From DASQPE01 sp041488455 (GTDB lineage: Bacteria; Gemmatimonadota; Gemmatimonadetes; Gemmatimonadales; GWC2-71-9), in contig JBGPPG010000023.1 in assembly GCA_041488455.1 (NCBI GenBank), positions 1 to 34,161 of the forward strand: a DNA stretch of 34,161 nucleotides, written 5' to 3'. Of this stretch, positions 1 to 7,474 are shown in pieces. A program made the position numbers and the translations under genes. Positions within the stretch are counted from its first letter, which is position 1; each line of letters begins with the position of its first letter. The notes beneath the pieces were generated by a model. It saw only the letters and a program-made list of their open reading frames with translations, was not told the DNA's origin and made no database searches.

Positions 1-1161
1 CCGTGCGACGTGGCTCATCGGCATCGTCGCCACGCGGATGTCGCCCCCGCGAGCCCGGGCGTCGCGCTCGGTGAGTCCGATCCGGCCGAGCTGCGGGTCG
101 GTGAAGACGGTGTAGGGCAGCAGGCTCCGTGAAACGGAGCGGGCCGTTTCACCGCCGAGCAGGCTGTTCCGCACGATTTGGAAATCGTCGTAGCTCGTGT
201 GGGTGAAGGCCGGACCGCCGGTCACATCGCCGAGGGCCCAGACACCGGGCGCGCTGGTCTCCAGGCGATCGTTCACGGCGATGAAGCCTCGCGGATCGGT
301 CCGGATCCCGGCCGCGTCGAGCCTGAGCGCCTCGGTGTTCGGCAGCCGCCCGATGGCCACGAGCACATGGGATGCCTCCACGGCGCGCCCGGCCTCCGGG
401 CCCTCGAGCTCCAGCCGGAGCCCGCCGGCGAGCGACTCGGCTCGCCGGGCCGTGGTGTTGAGCGCCATCGTGATGCCGTCGGCCTCGAGAATCTCGCGCA
501 TGGCGTCGGCGACGTCGTCGTCCTCGCGCGACAGCAGATGCGCGCCACGGTGGACGACGGTCACCGCGCTGCCGAACCGCCGGAACATCTGGGCGAACTC
601 GAGTCCGATGTAGCCCCCACCCAGCACGAGGAGGTGCGAGGGCAGCACGTCGAGCTCCATGATGGACGTCGAGTTCAGCACCCGGGGGCCGCTCAAGCCG
701 GGCACGGCGGCGGGGCCGGGCCGCGCGCCTGCGTTGATGAACACCTGCTCCGAGGCCAGGCGCCGCATGCTGCCGTTGACGCCCACTTCGACCGTGCGGG
801 CATCTATGAAGCGCGCCTCGCCCGGGAGCAGATCGAGCCTGGGGATCGCGCCGAGTCGGCGCTCGCTTCCGGTGCGGAAGCTGGTCACGATGTCCCGCTT
901 CCGCTGGCGGATCCGCGCCATGTCCACCGAGACCGGCCCGGTGCGCACGCCGTAGTCCGCGCCGCGGCGCGCGAGATACGCCACGCGCGCGCACGCGACC
1001 ATGCTCTTTGTCGGAGTACAGCCCTCGTTCACGCAGGTGCCGCCGACGTGGGTCCGCTCGATCAGGGCTGTCCTGCGCCCGGCGCCCGCGAGGGCACCCG
1101 CCAGGGGACCGCCGGCCTGCCCCGCACCGATGACGATGGCGTCATACCGCTCCGTGCTCAT
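1..1161 (-). CDS. FAD-dependent pyridine nucleotide-disulfide oxidoreductase (mercuric reductase/dihydrolipoamide dehydrogenase-like), 3' end off window
   Basis: The first 387 residues are visible; family members have about 450-470, so the end of the dimerisation domain lies outside the window. The N-terminus has the FAD-binding GAGQAGG motif (residues 12-18). It is followed by the redox disulfide in GGTCVNEGCTPTK, with C43 and C48. A second Rossmann motif, LGGGYIGLEFA, binds NAD(P)H, and the later ALGDV motif contacts FAD. This is class I flavoprotein disulfide reductase architecture, and the cysteine motif is closest to MerA and related FAD-containing oxidoreductases. No N-terminal HMA domain is present. 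The C-terminal cysteine pair diagnostic of a true mercuric reductase cannot be checked here. The ATG at 1161 is supported by GGAGGG four bases upstream. The gene is divergent from the debranching enzyme. The substrate is unknown. Confidence 0.88.
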   Translation of the reverse strand, partial: MSTERYDAIVIGAGQAGGPLAGALAGAGRRTALIERTHVGGTCVNEGCTPTKSMVACARVAYLARRGADYGVRTGPVSVDMARIRQRKRDIVTSFRTGSERRLGAIPRLDLLPGEARFIDARTVEVGVNGSMRRLASEQVFINAGARPGPAAVPGLSGPRVLNSTSIMELDVLPSHLLVLGGGYIGLEFAQMFRRFGSAVTVVHRGAHLLSREDDDVADAMREILEADGITMALNTTARRAESLAGGLRLELEGPEAGRAVEASHVLVAIGRLPNTEALRLDAAGIRTDPRGFIAVNDRLETSAPGVWALGDVTGGPAFTHTSYDDFQIVRNSLLGGETARSVSRSLLPYTVFTDPQLGRIGLTERDARARGGDIRVATMPMSHVAR

Positions 1162-1196
1162 GTTGCCCTCCAGTAGCGCTTTCAACGCCGCGTCCT

Positions 1197-1220
1197 GGAA
1201 TAGGGTTCCATTCCTATATT
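1197..1220. promoter_or_regulatory. Inverted repeat and AT-rich -10-like box between divergent genes
   Basis: The 82-bp gap between two divergent start codons contains GGAAT(1197-1201) and ATTCC(1210-1214). They form a near-perfect dyad (GGAATaGG / CCATTCC) that abuts TATATT (1215-1220). TATATT lies 24 bases upstream of the debranching enzyme start and could be its -10 box. No convincing -35 is seen. The dyad could be an operator for one or both genes. This is inference from position and symmetry only. Confidence 0.3.
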
Positions 1221-1243
1221 CTGCAATCCCGCCCAGCGAGGAG

Positions 1244-3223
1244 ATGACCGTGATCACCGTGGCTCGCGAATGGCTCGAGACCGACGGGCTTGGCGGGTTC
1301 GCGTCCGGGACGGTCACCGGCCGGCGGACCCGGCGCTATCACGCGCTTCTGCTGGTGGCGACCCGGCCGCCCGGCGGGCGGATGGTGCTCGTCAACGGCC
1401 TGGATGCCTCGATCGACACGGCGCTCGACGGCGCATCGAGCGCGTCGGTGTATCTCTCCCGCCAGCACTACGCCCCGGACGTAGTCGCCCCCGGGGCCGG
1501 CGCGGAGCTCGACGCGTTCAGCCCCGATCCCTGGCCAACCTGGACCTGGCAGGTGGCGCGGGACGTGCGCGTGAGCCAGGAGCTGTTCGTGCCGAAGGGG
1601 ATTCCTGCGGTCGCGCTGCGCTGGCGCCTGCTCGACCACGCTCCGCCCGCGCGACTCACCGTGCGCCCGTTTCTCTCCGGGCGCGACTTCCACGCGCTGC
1701 ATCACGAGAATCCCGCGTTCAATTTTGCCGCCGCGGTGTATGACGGCGGGGTTCGCTGGACGCCGTACCCGAGCGTGCCCGCAGTCAGCGCGCTCAGCAA
1801 CGCTGTGTACGCCGCGGAGCCCGCCTGGTACCGCGGCTTCCTCTACGCCGAGGAGCGGGCCCGCGGCCTCGACTACCTGGAGGACCTCGCTTCGCCCGGG
1901 ACCTTCACCTGGGATCTCGCGAAGGGCGCGGCGATTCTCGTGCTCACCACGGACCCTGCCGGCGTCGCGCGGGCGGGCGAAGCCACCGAGGGCGTCTGGC
2001 GCCGCCTCGCCGCGGCGGAGCGCCGGCGCCGGACGAGGCTCCCATCGCCGCTTCACCGCGCCGCGGCCGCGTATGTCGTTCAGAGAGGCGGCGGCAAGAC
2101 GATCATCGCCGGGTACCCCTGGTTCGGGGACTGGGGCCGGGACACCCTTATCTCGCTTCGTGGACTGTGTCTCGCGACGGGCCGCCTGGCGGAAGGGCGC
2201 GCGATCCTCCTCGAGTGGGCCGACCAGGTCTCGGAGGGCATGCTGCCCAACCGCTTCGCGGACCAGGGCGACGCCCCCGAGTTCAACACCGTGGATGCGG
2301 CGCTCTGGTACGTCATCGGCGTGCACGAATACCTGAGCGCGGCTCCGCGATCCAGCAGCAAGGCCCCGAGCCGGCGCGACCGTGATCGCCTTCAGGCAGC
2401 GTGCCTGGCGATCGTCTCCGGCTATGCCCGCGGCACCCGCTACGGCATTCGCCTCGACGCCGACGGCCTCCTCGCCGCGGGCGAGCCGGGCGTTCAGCTC
2501 ACCTGGATGGACGCCAAGGTTGGCGATTGGGTCGTGACGCCGCGCATCGGCAAGCCGGTCGAGGTGGAGGCGCTCTGGCTGAACGCCCTCCGGATCGTCA
2601 GCGCGTGGGACCCGACCTGGAGCGGTCCGGCCGAGCTCGGCCAGCGGACGTTTGCCGCGCGGTTCTGGAACGCCGAGTTGAAATGGCTCAACGACGTCGT
2701 GGATCCCGACCACAGGCCGGGCACCGCCGACCCCTCGCTGCGGCCCAATCAGATCTTCGCCGTGGGCGGGCTCCCGTTCCCGGTGCTGGGGGGCAACCAG
2801 GCCCGGCGCGTCGTGGATGTCGTCCGCTCCGCGCTGTGGACGCCGCTCGGATTGCGCTCCCTCGCGCCCGACGATCCACGTTACACGCCCCGGTACGAGG
2901 GCGGCGTGCGCGAGCGCGACAGAGCCTACCATCAGGGGACCGTGTGGCCCTGGCTCATCGGCCCCTTCGCGGAAGCCTGGGTCCGCGTGCACGGCGACAC
3001 GCCCGACGCGCGGCGCCGGGCCCGGCGCTGTTTCCTCGAGCCGATTCTTGCCCATTTGGATGAGGCCGGTCTCGGGCACGTATCCGAGATCGCCGATGGC
3101 GACCCGCCGCACACGCCGCGCGGATGTCCGTTCCAGGCGTGGTCGGTCGCGGAGGCCCTGCGGCTCGACCAGCTGGTGCTCCGTGCCGGCGGCGAGGGGA
3201 ATGCTCGAGCGGCTCGCCCATAA
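1244..3223 (+). CDS. Glycogen debranching enzyme / amylo-alpha-1,6-glucosidase (GH133 type)
   Basis: The 659-residue protein should hydrolyse alpha-1,6 branch stubs of glycogen-like glucans in the cytoplasm. The N-terminal domain (about residues 8-200) opens with EWLETDGLGGFASGTVTGRR.TRRYHALL, the hallmark of the bacterial/archaeal debrancher N-domain. The C-terminal (alpha/alpha)6 domain (about 270-640) carries WFGDWGRDTLISLRG, NRFADQGDAPEFNTVDAALW, LTWMDAK (D423) and HQGTVWPWLIGPF, all conserved in the amylo-alpha-1,6-glucosidase family. No signal peptide is present. The open frame continues upstream to 1001, inside the divergent reductase gene. The ATG at 1244 is preferred because GGAG precedes it and the family's N-terminal motif begins a few residues later. 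Length fits the family. Confidence 0.92.
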   Translation: MTVITVAREWLETDGLGGFASGTVTGRRTRRYHALLLVATRPPGGRMVLVNGLDASIDTALDGASSASVYLSRQHYAPDVVAPGAGAELDAFSPDPWPTWTWQVARDVRVSQELFVPKGIPAVALRWRLLDHAPPARLTVRPFLSGRDFHALHHENPAFNFAAAVYDGGVRWTPYPSVPAVSALSNAVYAAEPAWYRGFLYAEERARGLDYLEDLASPGTFTWDLAKGAAILVLTTDPAGVARAGEATEGVWRRLAAAERRRRTRLPSPLHRAAAAYVVQRGGGKTIIAGYPWFGDWGRDTLISLRGLCLATGRLAEGRAILLEWADQVSEGMLPNRFADQGDAPEFNTVDAALWYVIGVHEYLSAAPRSSSKAPSRRDRDRLQAACLAIVSGYARGTRYGIRLDADGLLAAGEPGVQLTWMDAKVGDWVVTPRIGKPVEVEALWLNALRIVSAWDPTWSGPAELGQRTFAARFWNAELKWLNDVVDPDHRPGTADPSLRPNQIFAVGGLPFPVLGGNQARRVVDVVRSALWTPLGLRSLAPDDPRYTPRYEGGVRERDRAYHQGTVWPWLIGPFAEAWVRVHGDTPDARRRARRCFLEPILAHLDEAGLGHVSEIADGDPPHTPRGCPFQAWSVAEALRLDQLVLRAGGEGNARAARP

Positions 3224-3229
3224 TCCCGA

Positions 3230-3258
3230 TTGCAGATCTCCCCTATATGCCGTATACT
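3230..3258 (+). promoter_or_regulatory. Candidate sigma70-type promoter of the siderophore receptor
   Basis: TTGCAG (3230-3235) and TATACT (3253-3258) are separated by 17 bp. The -10 matches the consensus at five of six positions; the -35 matches only at TTG. The predicted transcription start falls at about 3265, and the Fur-box-like sequence begins just after it. The location fits an iron-repressed promoter. Confidence 0.5.
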
Positions 3259-3270
3259 CTCAGCGCCGCC

Positions 3271-3298
3271 GATAATGAATTGATACTCATTCTCATTT
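3271..3298 (+). promoter_or_regulatory. Fur-box-like operator
   Basis: The AT-rich block reads GATAATGAATTGATAC then TCATTCTCATTTT. It stands out in GC-rich DNA and resembles the Fur consensus built from GATAAT/ATTATC units. AATGA (3274-3278) and TCATT (3287-3291) form a dyad, and a second TCATT-like unit (TCATT at 3293-3297) follows six bases later. It sits between the candidate -10 box and the receptor start, where a bound repressor would block transcription. The receptor's predicted siderophore function supports the call. Confidence 0.65.
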
Positions 3299-3311
3299 TT
3301 CGAGGATGCCC

Positions 3312-5705
3312 ATGACCACTCGACTCTCCTGGGCCCTGCTCGCCTCGCTCTTGGGCGGCGTGGACCTGCCGTCCGTCGCAGAGGCCGAACCCCCATCTAC
3401 CGGATCACCGCGCGCTCGCACCACGATCGGGCAGATCGCCCAGGACACTGTCCGTAAACGAGCGTTTGCCATACCGGCGCAGCCGCTCGCCGATGCGCTC
3501 GAGGTGTTCCGCCGCCAATCGGGGCTCGAGGTCACGGTCCCCGCAAACGTGCCGGCCGGCCTTCGGTCGAGCCCCGTGTCGGGGATGCTTCCGCCGGTCG
3601 ACGCGCTCAGCGTCCTGCTCGCGGGAACCGGCCTTACCGGGCGCCTGCTCGACGAGCAGACGATCGTGCTGTCGCAGGGCACGTCCGGCGTGCAGGTGCT
3701 GGAGCCGATCCAGGTGGTGGCGAAGGCCGGCCGGAGATCGCGCTACGCTCCCGCGCAAACCAGCACGGCGACCAAGACCGCGACGCCGCTCCGGGACGTG
3801 CCCCAGTCGGTCAGCGTCGTGACCGACGAGCTCATCGCGGATCAGGCCATGCGGGGCATGGCCGACGTCGTGCGATACATGCCGGGTGTCACAATGGGCC
3901 AGGGAGAGGGCAATCGCGACCAGCCGACCATCCGCGGAAACGGCTCGACCGCAGGCTTCTTCGTCGACGGGTTCCGGGACGACGTCCAATACTTTCGTGA
4001 CCTGTACAACGTCGACCGGGTCGAGGGGCTCAAGGGGGCCAACGCGCTGATCTTTGGCCGGGGTGTCGGCGGGGGCGTCATCAACCGGGTCAGCAAGGAG
4101 GCGGAGTGGGCGCCGACGCGCGAGGTCACTCTGACGGGCGGCTCCTACGGCAGCCGGCGCGGGGCGATCGACGTCGGCCAGGGCATCTCCGGCCAGCTCG
4201 CCGCCCGGGTGAACGCCATGTACGAGAACTCCGACGTGTTCCGGCACGAGGTGAGTCTCGAGCGTTACGGGCTCAACCCCACCGTGACCTTCGCGCCCGG
4301 CGCCAGGACCAGGGTCATCGCGAGCTACGAGCGCTTTTCCGATCACCGCACCGCGGATCGGGGCGTGCCCTCCTTCCAGGGCCGGCCGGCCGACGCCGAC
4401 GTGCGGACCTTCTTCGGCGATCCCGGCGTGAGCCATGCGGACGCCGACGTCAACGTCGGCGTGGCGACCGTCGAGCACGGCCTCAGCCCGAGCGTGATCG
4501 TCCGGAACCGCACCTTGCTGGGCCACTACGACAAGTTCTACCAGAACGTCTTCCCGGCCGCGGTGAACGCCGACGAGACCGAGGTTGCGCTCAACGGGTA
4601 CAACCAGGGGATCGAGCGCCTGAACCTGTTCAACCAGATCGAGCTGACCTATCGGCTCGTCAGCGGGTCGATCAGGCAGACGCTGCTCGGCGGGTTCGAG
4701 GTTGGCCGCCAGGTGAGCGACAACTTCCGCAATACCGGCTACTTCGACGGCACGGCGACGGCGGTGAGCGTTCCGTTCAGCGCGCCGACGGTCTCGCGGC
4801 CGATCACGTTCCGCCAGAGCGCCACGGACGCCGACAACCACACGGCGAACACCACGCTCTCTCTGTACGCACAGAGCCAGCTGGAGCTGTCGCCGGCGGT
4901 GCAGCTCATCGGGGGCGCGCGGTACGAGCGCTTCGACCTGACGTTCCACAACAACCGCACCGGGAACGACCTCGCCCGGACGGACAACCTGATCTCGCCG
5001 CGGGCGGGCCTGGTGGTGAAGCCCGTGGCGCCGCTATCGCTCTACGCGAGCTACAGCGTGTCGTATCTACCGAGCTCCGGCGAGCAGTTCACGTCGCTCA
5101 CGGCGACCACCGCCACGCTCGAGCCGGAGAAGTTCACCAACTACGAGGCGGGCCTGAAGTGGGACGTCTTTCAATCGCTGGCGGTCACGGCGGCCGTCTA
5201 CCAGCTCGATCGAACGAACACGACGGCATCGGATCCGGCCGATCCCTCCAGAACGGTCCAGACCGGTAGCCAGCGCACCAAGGGCTTCGAGCTCGGCGCG
5301 ACCGGCAATGTGACCGCCGCGTGGCAGATCGCCGGCGGCTACGCGAACCAGGACGCCTACATCACGAGCCGGACCTCGGCGGCGGCGCCGGGCGCCAGGG
5401 TACCACTCGTGCCGCGCAATACCGTGTCGCTCTGGAACCGGTACCAGATCGCTCCCAGGTTCGGGCTGGGTGCGGGGGTGATCTATCAGGACCGGATGTT
5501 CGCGGCGATCGACGACGCCGTGACCCTGCCGAGTTTCACCCGGGTCGACGCCGCGGCGTACGTCACGCTCACCCGCAACCTGCGCGCGCAGCTCAACGTG
5601 GAGAACGTGTTCGACCGGCGGTACTTCATCACGTCGCACAGCAACAACAACATCAGCCCGGGCTCGCCGCGGGCGCTCAGGGTGTCGCTGACGGCCGGGC
5701 TCTGA
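3312..5705 (+). CDS. TonB-dependent siderophore receptor with STN domain (Fiu/catecholate type)
   Basis: This 797-residue outer-membrane receptor should import ferric siderophores using TonB energy. Residues 1 to about 25 form a signal peptide ending in AEA. An STN domain (about 50-118, FAIPAQPLADALEVFRRQSGLEV) follows, implying signalling to a sigma-regulator or TonB contact. EPIQVVA (about 130) resembles a TonB box. The plug (about 150-265) contains DVPQSVSVVTDELIADQAM, RYMPGVTMGQGEGNRDQPTI and LKGANALIFGRG, typical of Fiu-like catecholate receptors. The rest is beta-barrel, ending in RALRVSLTAGL rather than the common terminal aromatic residue. Two ATGs are possible (3306, 3312). GAGG at 3302-3305 touches the first but is six bases from the second, so 3312 is chosen. 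No FecI/FecR pair lies nearby. Confidence 0.92.
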   Translation: MTTRLSWALLASLLGGVDLPSVAEAEPPSTGSPRARTTIGQIAQDTVRKRAFAIPAQPLADALEVFRRQSGLEVTVPANVPAGLRSSPVSGMLPPVDALSVLLAGTGLTGRLLDEQTIVLSQGTSGVQVLEPIQVVAKAGRRSRYAPAQTSTATKTATPLRDVPQSVSVVTDELIADQAMRGMADVVRYMPGVTMGQGEGNRDQPTIRGNGSTAGFFVDGFRDDVQYFRDLYNVDRVEGLKGANALIFGRGVGGGVINRVSKEAEWAPTREVTLTGGSYGSRRGAIDVGQGISGQLAARVNAMYENSDVFRHEVSLERYGLNPTVTFAPGARTRVIASYERFSDHRTADRGVPSFQGRPADADVRTFFGDPGVSHADADVNVGVATVEHGLSPSVIVRNRTLLGHYDKFYQNVFPAAVNADETEVALNGYNQGIERLNLFNQIELTYRLVSGSIRQTLLGGFEVGRQVSDNFRNTGYFDGTATAVSVPFSAPTVSRPITFRQSATDADNHTANTTLSLYAQSQLELSPAVQLIGGARYERFDLTFHNNRTGNDLARTDNLISPRAGLVVKPVAPLSLYASYSVSYLPSSGEQFTSLTATTATLEPEKFTNYEAGLKWDVFQSLAVTAAVYQLDRTNTTASDPADPSRTVQTGSQRTKGFELGATGNVTAAWQIAGGYANQDAYITSRTSAAAPGARVPLVPRNTVSLWNRYQIAPRFGLGAGVIYQDRMFAAIDDAVTLPSFTRVDAAAYVTLTRNLRAQLNVENVFDRRYFITSHSNNNISPGSPRALRVSLTAGL

Positions 5706-5726
5706 GGGGCGTTCGCGATCCTGTTA

Positions 5727-5759
5727 CCCGGCCGTGCCCGGAGCGTGGCGATGGCCGGG
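5727..5759. terminator. Weak hairpin after the receptor gene
   Basis: CCCGGCC (5727-5733) and GGCCGGG (5753-5759) form a 7-bp stem with a 19-base loop, 22 bases after the receptor stop codon. No T-run follows on either strand, so intrinsic termination is doubtful. It may only be an mRNA-stabilising hairpin. Confidence 0.3.
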
Positions 5760-5770
5760 CAGCTTACGGG

Positions 5771-6148
5771 ATGACCATTCGAGTCCCCAGCCGTAATCGG
5801 CGCGGCATGCTGCGCCTGGCATACCCCGGGCAGCTCAGAGGCACGCTGGTTCACGGGCACGCCCGGTATGAGTTGTTGGATCTCTCGCAGGAGGGCGCGC
5901 GGATCGCGGCGGGCGCGGCTTGCGATGCCTACGAGGTGGGACGGCGCTACCAGATCGTGCTTTGTCTGGTGAGCCGCACCATCCTGGCGGCGGAGGCCGA
6001 AGTGACCCGCGTGACCCCTGAAGAGGTCGCCTTCCGCTTCCGCGACCTCCACTTCCCGTTCAGCGTGATGCTGGACGAGCACTGCGCGGTACTGACGTTT
6101 CAGGACGAGGCGGCGCGCGAACTACCGACGCCGGGACTCACCCGGTAA
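5771..6148 (+). CDS. PilZ-domain protein, putative c-di-GMP receptor
   Basis: The 125-residue single-domain protein has the two PilZ signatures. These are an arginine motif near the N-terminus (RNRRGMLR, R11-x3-R15) and D37-L-S39-Q-E-G42-A-R-I, the D/NxSxxG motif that binds c-di-GMP. The remainder is predicted beta-barrel. It probably acts as a cytoplasmic c-di-GMP sensor through protein contacts; the target is unknown. The start at 5771 is chosen because the arginine motif follows at once; the ribosome-binding site is weak. The last 27 bases overlap the 3' end of the antiporter gene on the opposite strand. Confidence 0.8.
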   Translation: MTIRVPSRNRRGMLRLAYPGQLRGTLVHGHARYELLDLSQEGARIAAGAACDAYEVGRRYQIVLCLVSRTILAAEAEVTRVTPEEVAFRFRDLHFPFSVMLDEHCAVLTFQDEAARELPTPGLTR

Positions 6149-7309
6149 CAGCAACCGGGACCGGAGCTGATGCTCCGGTGCCGGCCGCCCTGGCAGGGGC
6201 GGCTGGAAGAACCGCTGGGCGATCATCGTCGGAATGATCGCGCTCCCAATGACCGTGGTCACCAGGATGGTGTACTGGGCCTGATCGATGATGTGATTCG
6301 TCAGGCCGAAGAGCGCCGAAATGGTCCCGAACGTGAGTCCCGTGGACATGAGCAGCGTGGTGTACGCGCCCTCCCGCCGCTCGAAGCGGAATGCTCGCGT
6401 GAGCGGCCAAATGCCGACCGCTTTCGCGACCATCTTCGCCGCGAGGAATCCGAGAATGAGGATGGCACCCGCGGCAATCGCCGGCAGCGACACATAGAGC
6501 CCGGCCTTGAGGAAGTAGAACGGGGTCAACATCGTGAACGCGATCGTGCGCATGCGATCCATGAGCACGCGGTCGCGCACGAACACACCGGCGATGACCA
6601 GCCCGACGAGGTACGCGGGCAAGACCGCCTCGCTCTGGGCGACCTTGGCGAGCCCGCCGAGCAGCAAGAGCACGAGAAAGATGAACTTGACCTCTGGCTC
6701 GCTCACACGGTGGCCCACCTTGCGAATCACGAACCGCGTCAGGCGCGGCAGATACCAGAGGACAACGGCGGTCACGGCGACGAAAAGGGCCAGCCACCCG
6801 TTGAAATTCGCGAAGATGATGCCCAGGGCGAGCACCGTGCCGAAGTCGTTCACGAAGCATGCGGCGAGAATGAGCTTGCCGATCTCGGTCCGGTTGAGCC
6901 CGGTCTCCACCATCACGGCGTACACGACCGCCACCGAAGTGGTCGACAGCGCGATGCCGGCGATGAAGGCCGCGTGGCGCTCCCAGTGTGCCACCCAGTA
7001 CGCGAGCGCGCCGGCGGCCAGGAAGGGGGCGATGAACCCAACCGCGCCGATGACGAGCGCGGGCTTGAGGTGACGGCGCAGCGAGTCGGGGTCGATCTCG
7101 GCGCCCGCCAGGAAGGTCAGCAGGCCGGAACCGAAAGTCGCGAGGAAATCGATCCACGGGGTGCTGTGCAGCCCAAAGAAGTTGCCCGCTGCGATGCCCA
7201 CCAGTATTTCGATCAGCGCGACCGAGATCCCGACGCGGATCGAGATGAGGCTCGCCACGAGCGCCAGCGCCATCCAGGCGCTCGCCACCAGCCAGACGTT
7301 CGATTCCAT
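6122..7309 (-). CDS. Cation:proton antiporter (CPA family, Kef/NapA-like)
   Basis: The 395-residue membrane protein has about twelve hydrophobic segments and no soluble C-terminal TrkA-N domain. It resembles the transport domain of CPA2 Na+(K+)/H+ antiporters: GISVALIEILVGIAAGN, FLAGAEIDPDSLRRHLKPAL and GIALSTTSVAVVYAVM are typical. The ion-binding helix reads CFVNDFGTVLALG, with N154-D155 where electrogenic members have DD. The ATG at 7309 is preceded by GGAGG at ideal spacing. The frame is open 24 codons further upstream, but that stretch overlaps an intrinsic terminator, so the longer form is rejected. The 3' end overlaps the PilZ gene convergently. The likely role is pH or cation homeostasis; ion specificity cannot be read from sequence. 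Confidence 0.85.
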   Translation of the reverse strand: MESNVWLVASAWMALALVASLISIRVGISVALIEILVGIAAGNFFGLHSTPWIDFLATFGSGLLTFLAGAEIDPDSLRRHLKPALVIGAVGFIAPFLAAGALAYWVAHWERHAAFIAGIALSTTSVAVVYAVMVETGLNRTEIGKLILAACFVNDFGTVLALGIIFANFNGWLALFVAVTAVVLWYLPRLTRFVIRKVGHRVSEPEVKFIFLVLLLLGGLAKVAQSEAVLPAYLVGLVIAGVFVRDRVLMDRMRTIAFTMLTPFYFLKAGLYVSLPAIAAGAILILGFLAAKMVAKAVGIWPLTRAFRFERREGAYTTLLMSTGLTFGTISALFGLTNHIIDQAQYTILVTTVIGSAIIPTMIAQRFFQPPLPGRPAPEHQLRSRLLLPGESRRR

Positions 7310-7339
7310 CGGCGCCTCCGATAGGAGTGGCCCGGGCAT

Positions 7340-7378
7340 AAGAAAACTCCTGCCGGGCCTCTTGGGCCTTGCAGGAGT
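7340..7378 (-). terminator. Intrinsic terminator after the M1 aminopeptidase gene
   Basis: Read on the minus strand, ACTCCTGC (7378-7371) pairs perfectly with GCAGGAGT (7353-7346). The 17-base loop itself can form a GGCC/GGCC stem, and TTTTC follows directly. This is a textbook Rho-independent terminator, about 100 bases after the aminopeptidase stop. It separates that gene from the antiporter on the same strand and argues for the antiporter start at 7309. Confidence 0.72.
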
Positions 7379-7474
7379 CATCAGCCGCCGCAGTCAGCAG
7401 TGGCGCTTTGGGGCGAACTCCATCGCCGTACGTCTGTAGCCGAACCCTAACCCACCAGCGGTGGCTCGGTCAAG

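Noticed and set aside
1214..3112. Long open frame on the minus strand opposite the debranching enzyme
   Set aside because: It has no family motifs and an Arg/Pro/Gly-rich composition typical of GC-rich antisense openings; the plus-strand gene has clear homology.
3312..5705. Idea that the siderophore receptor and the SbnA-SbnB/PKS genes form one siderophore system
   Set aside because: They lie 22 kb apart with unrelated genes between, no Fur-like site is seen before the biosynthetic genes, and diaminopropionate is used in many non-siderophore products.
7310..7381. N-terminal extension of the antiporter to 7381
   Set aside because: It would overlap the intrinsic terminator at 7340-7378; a good GGAGG precedes the ATG at 7309.
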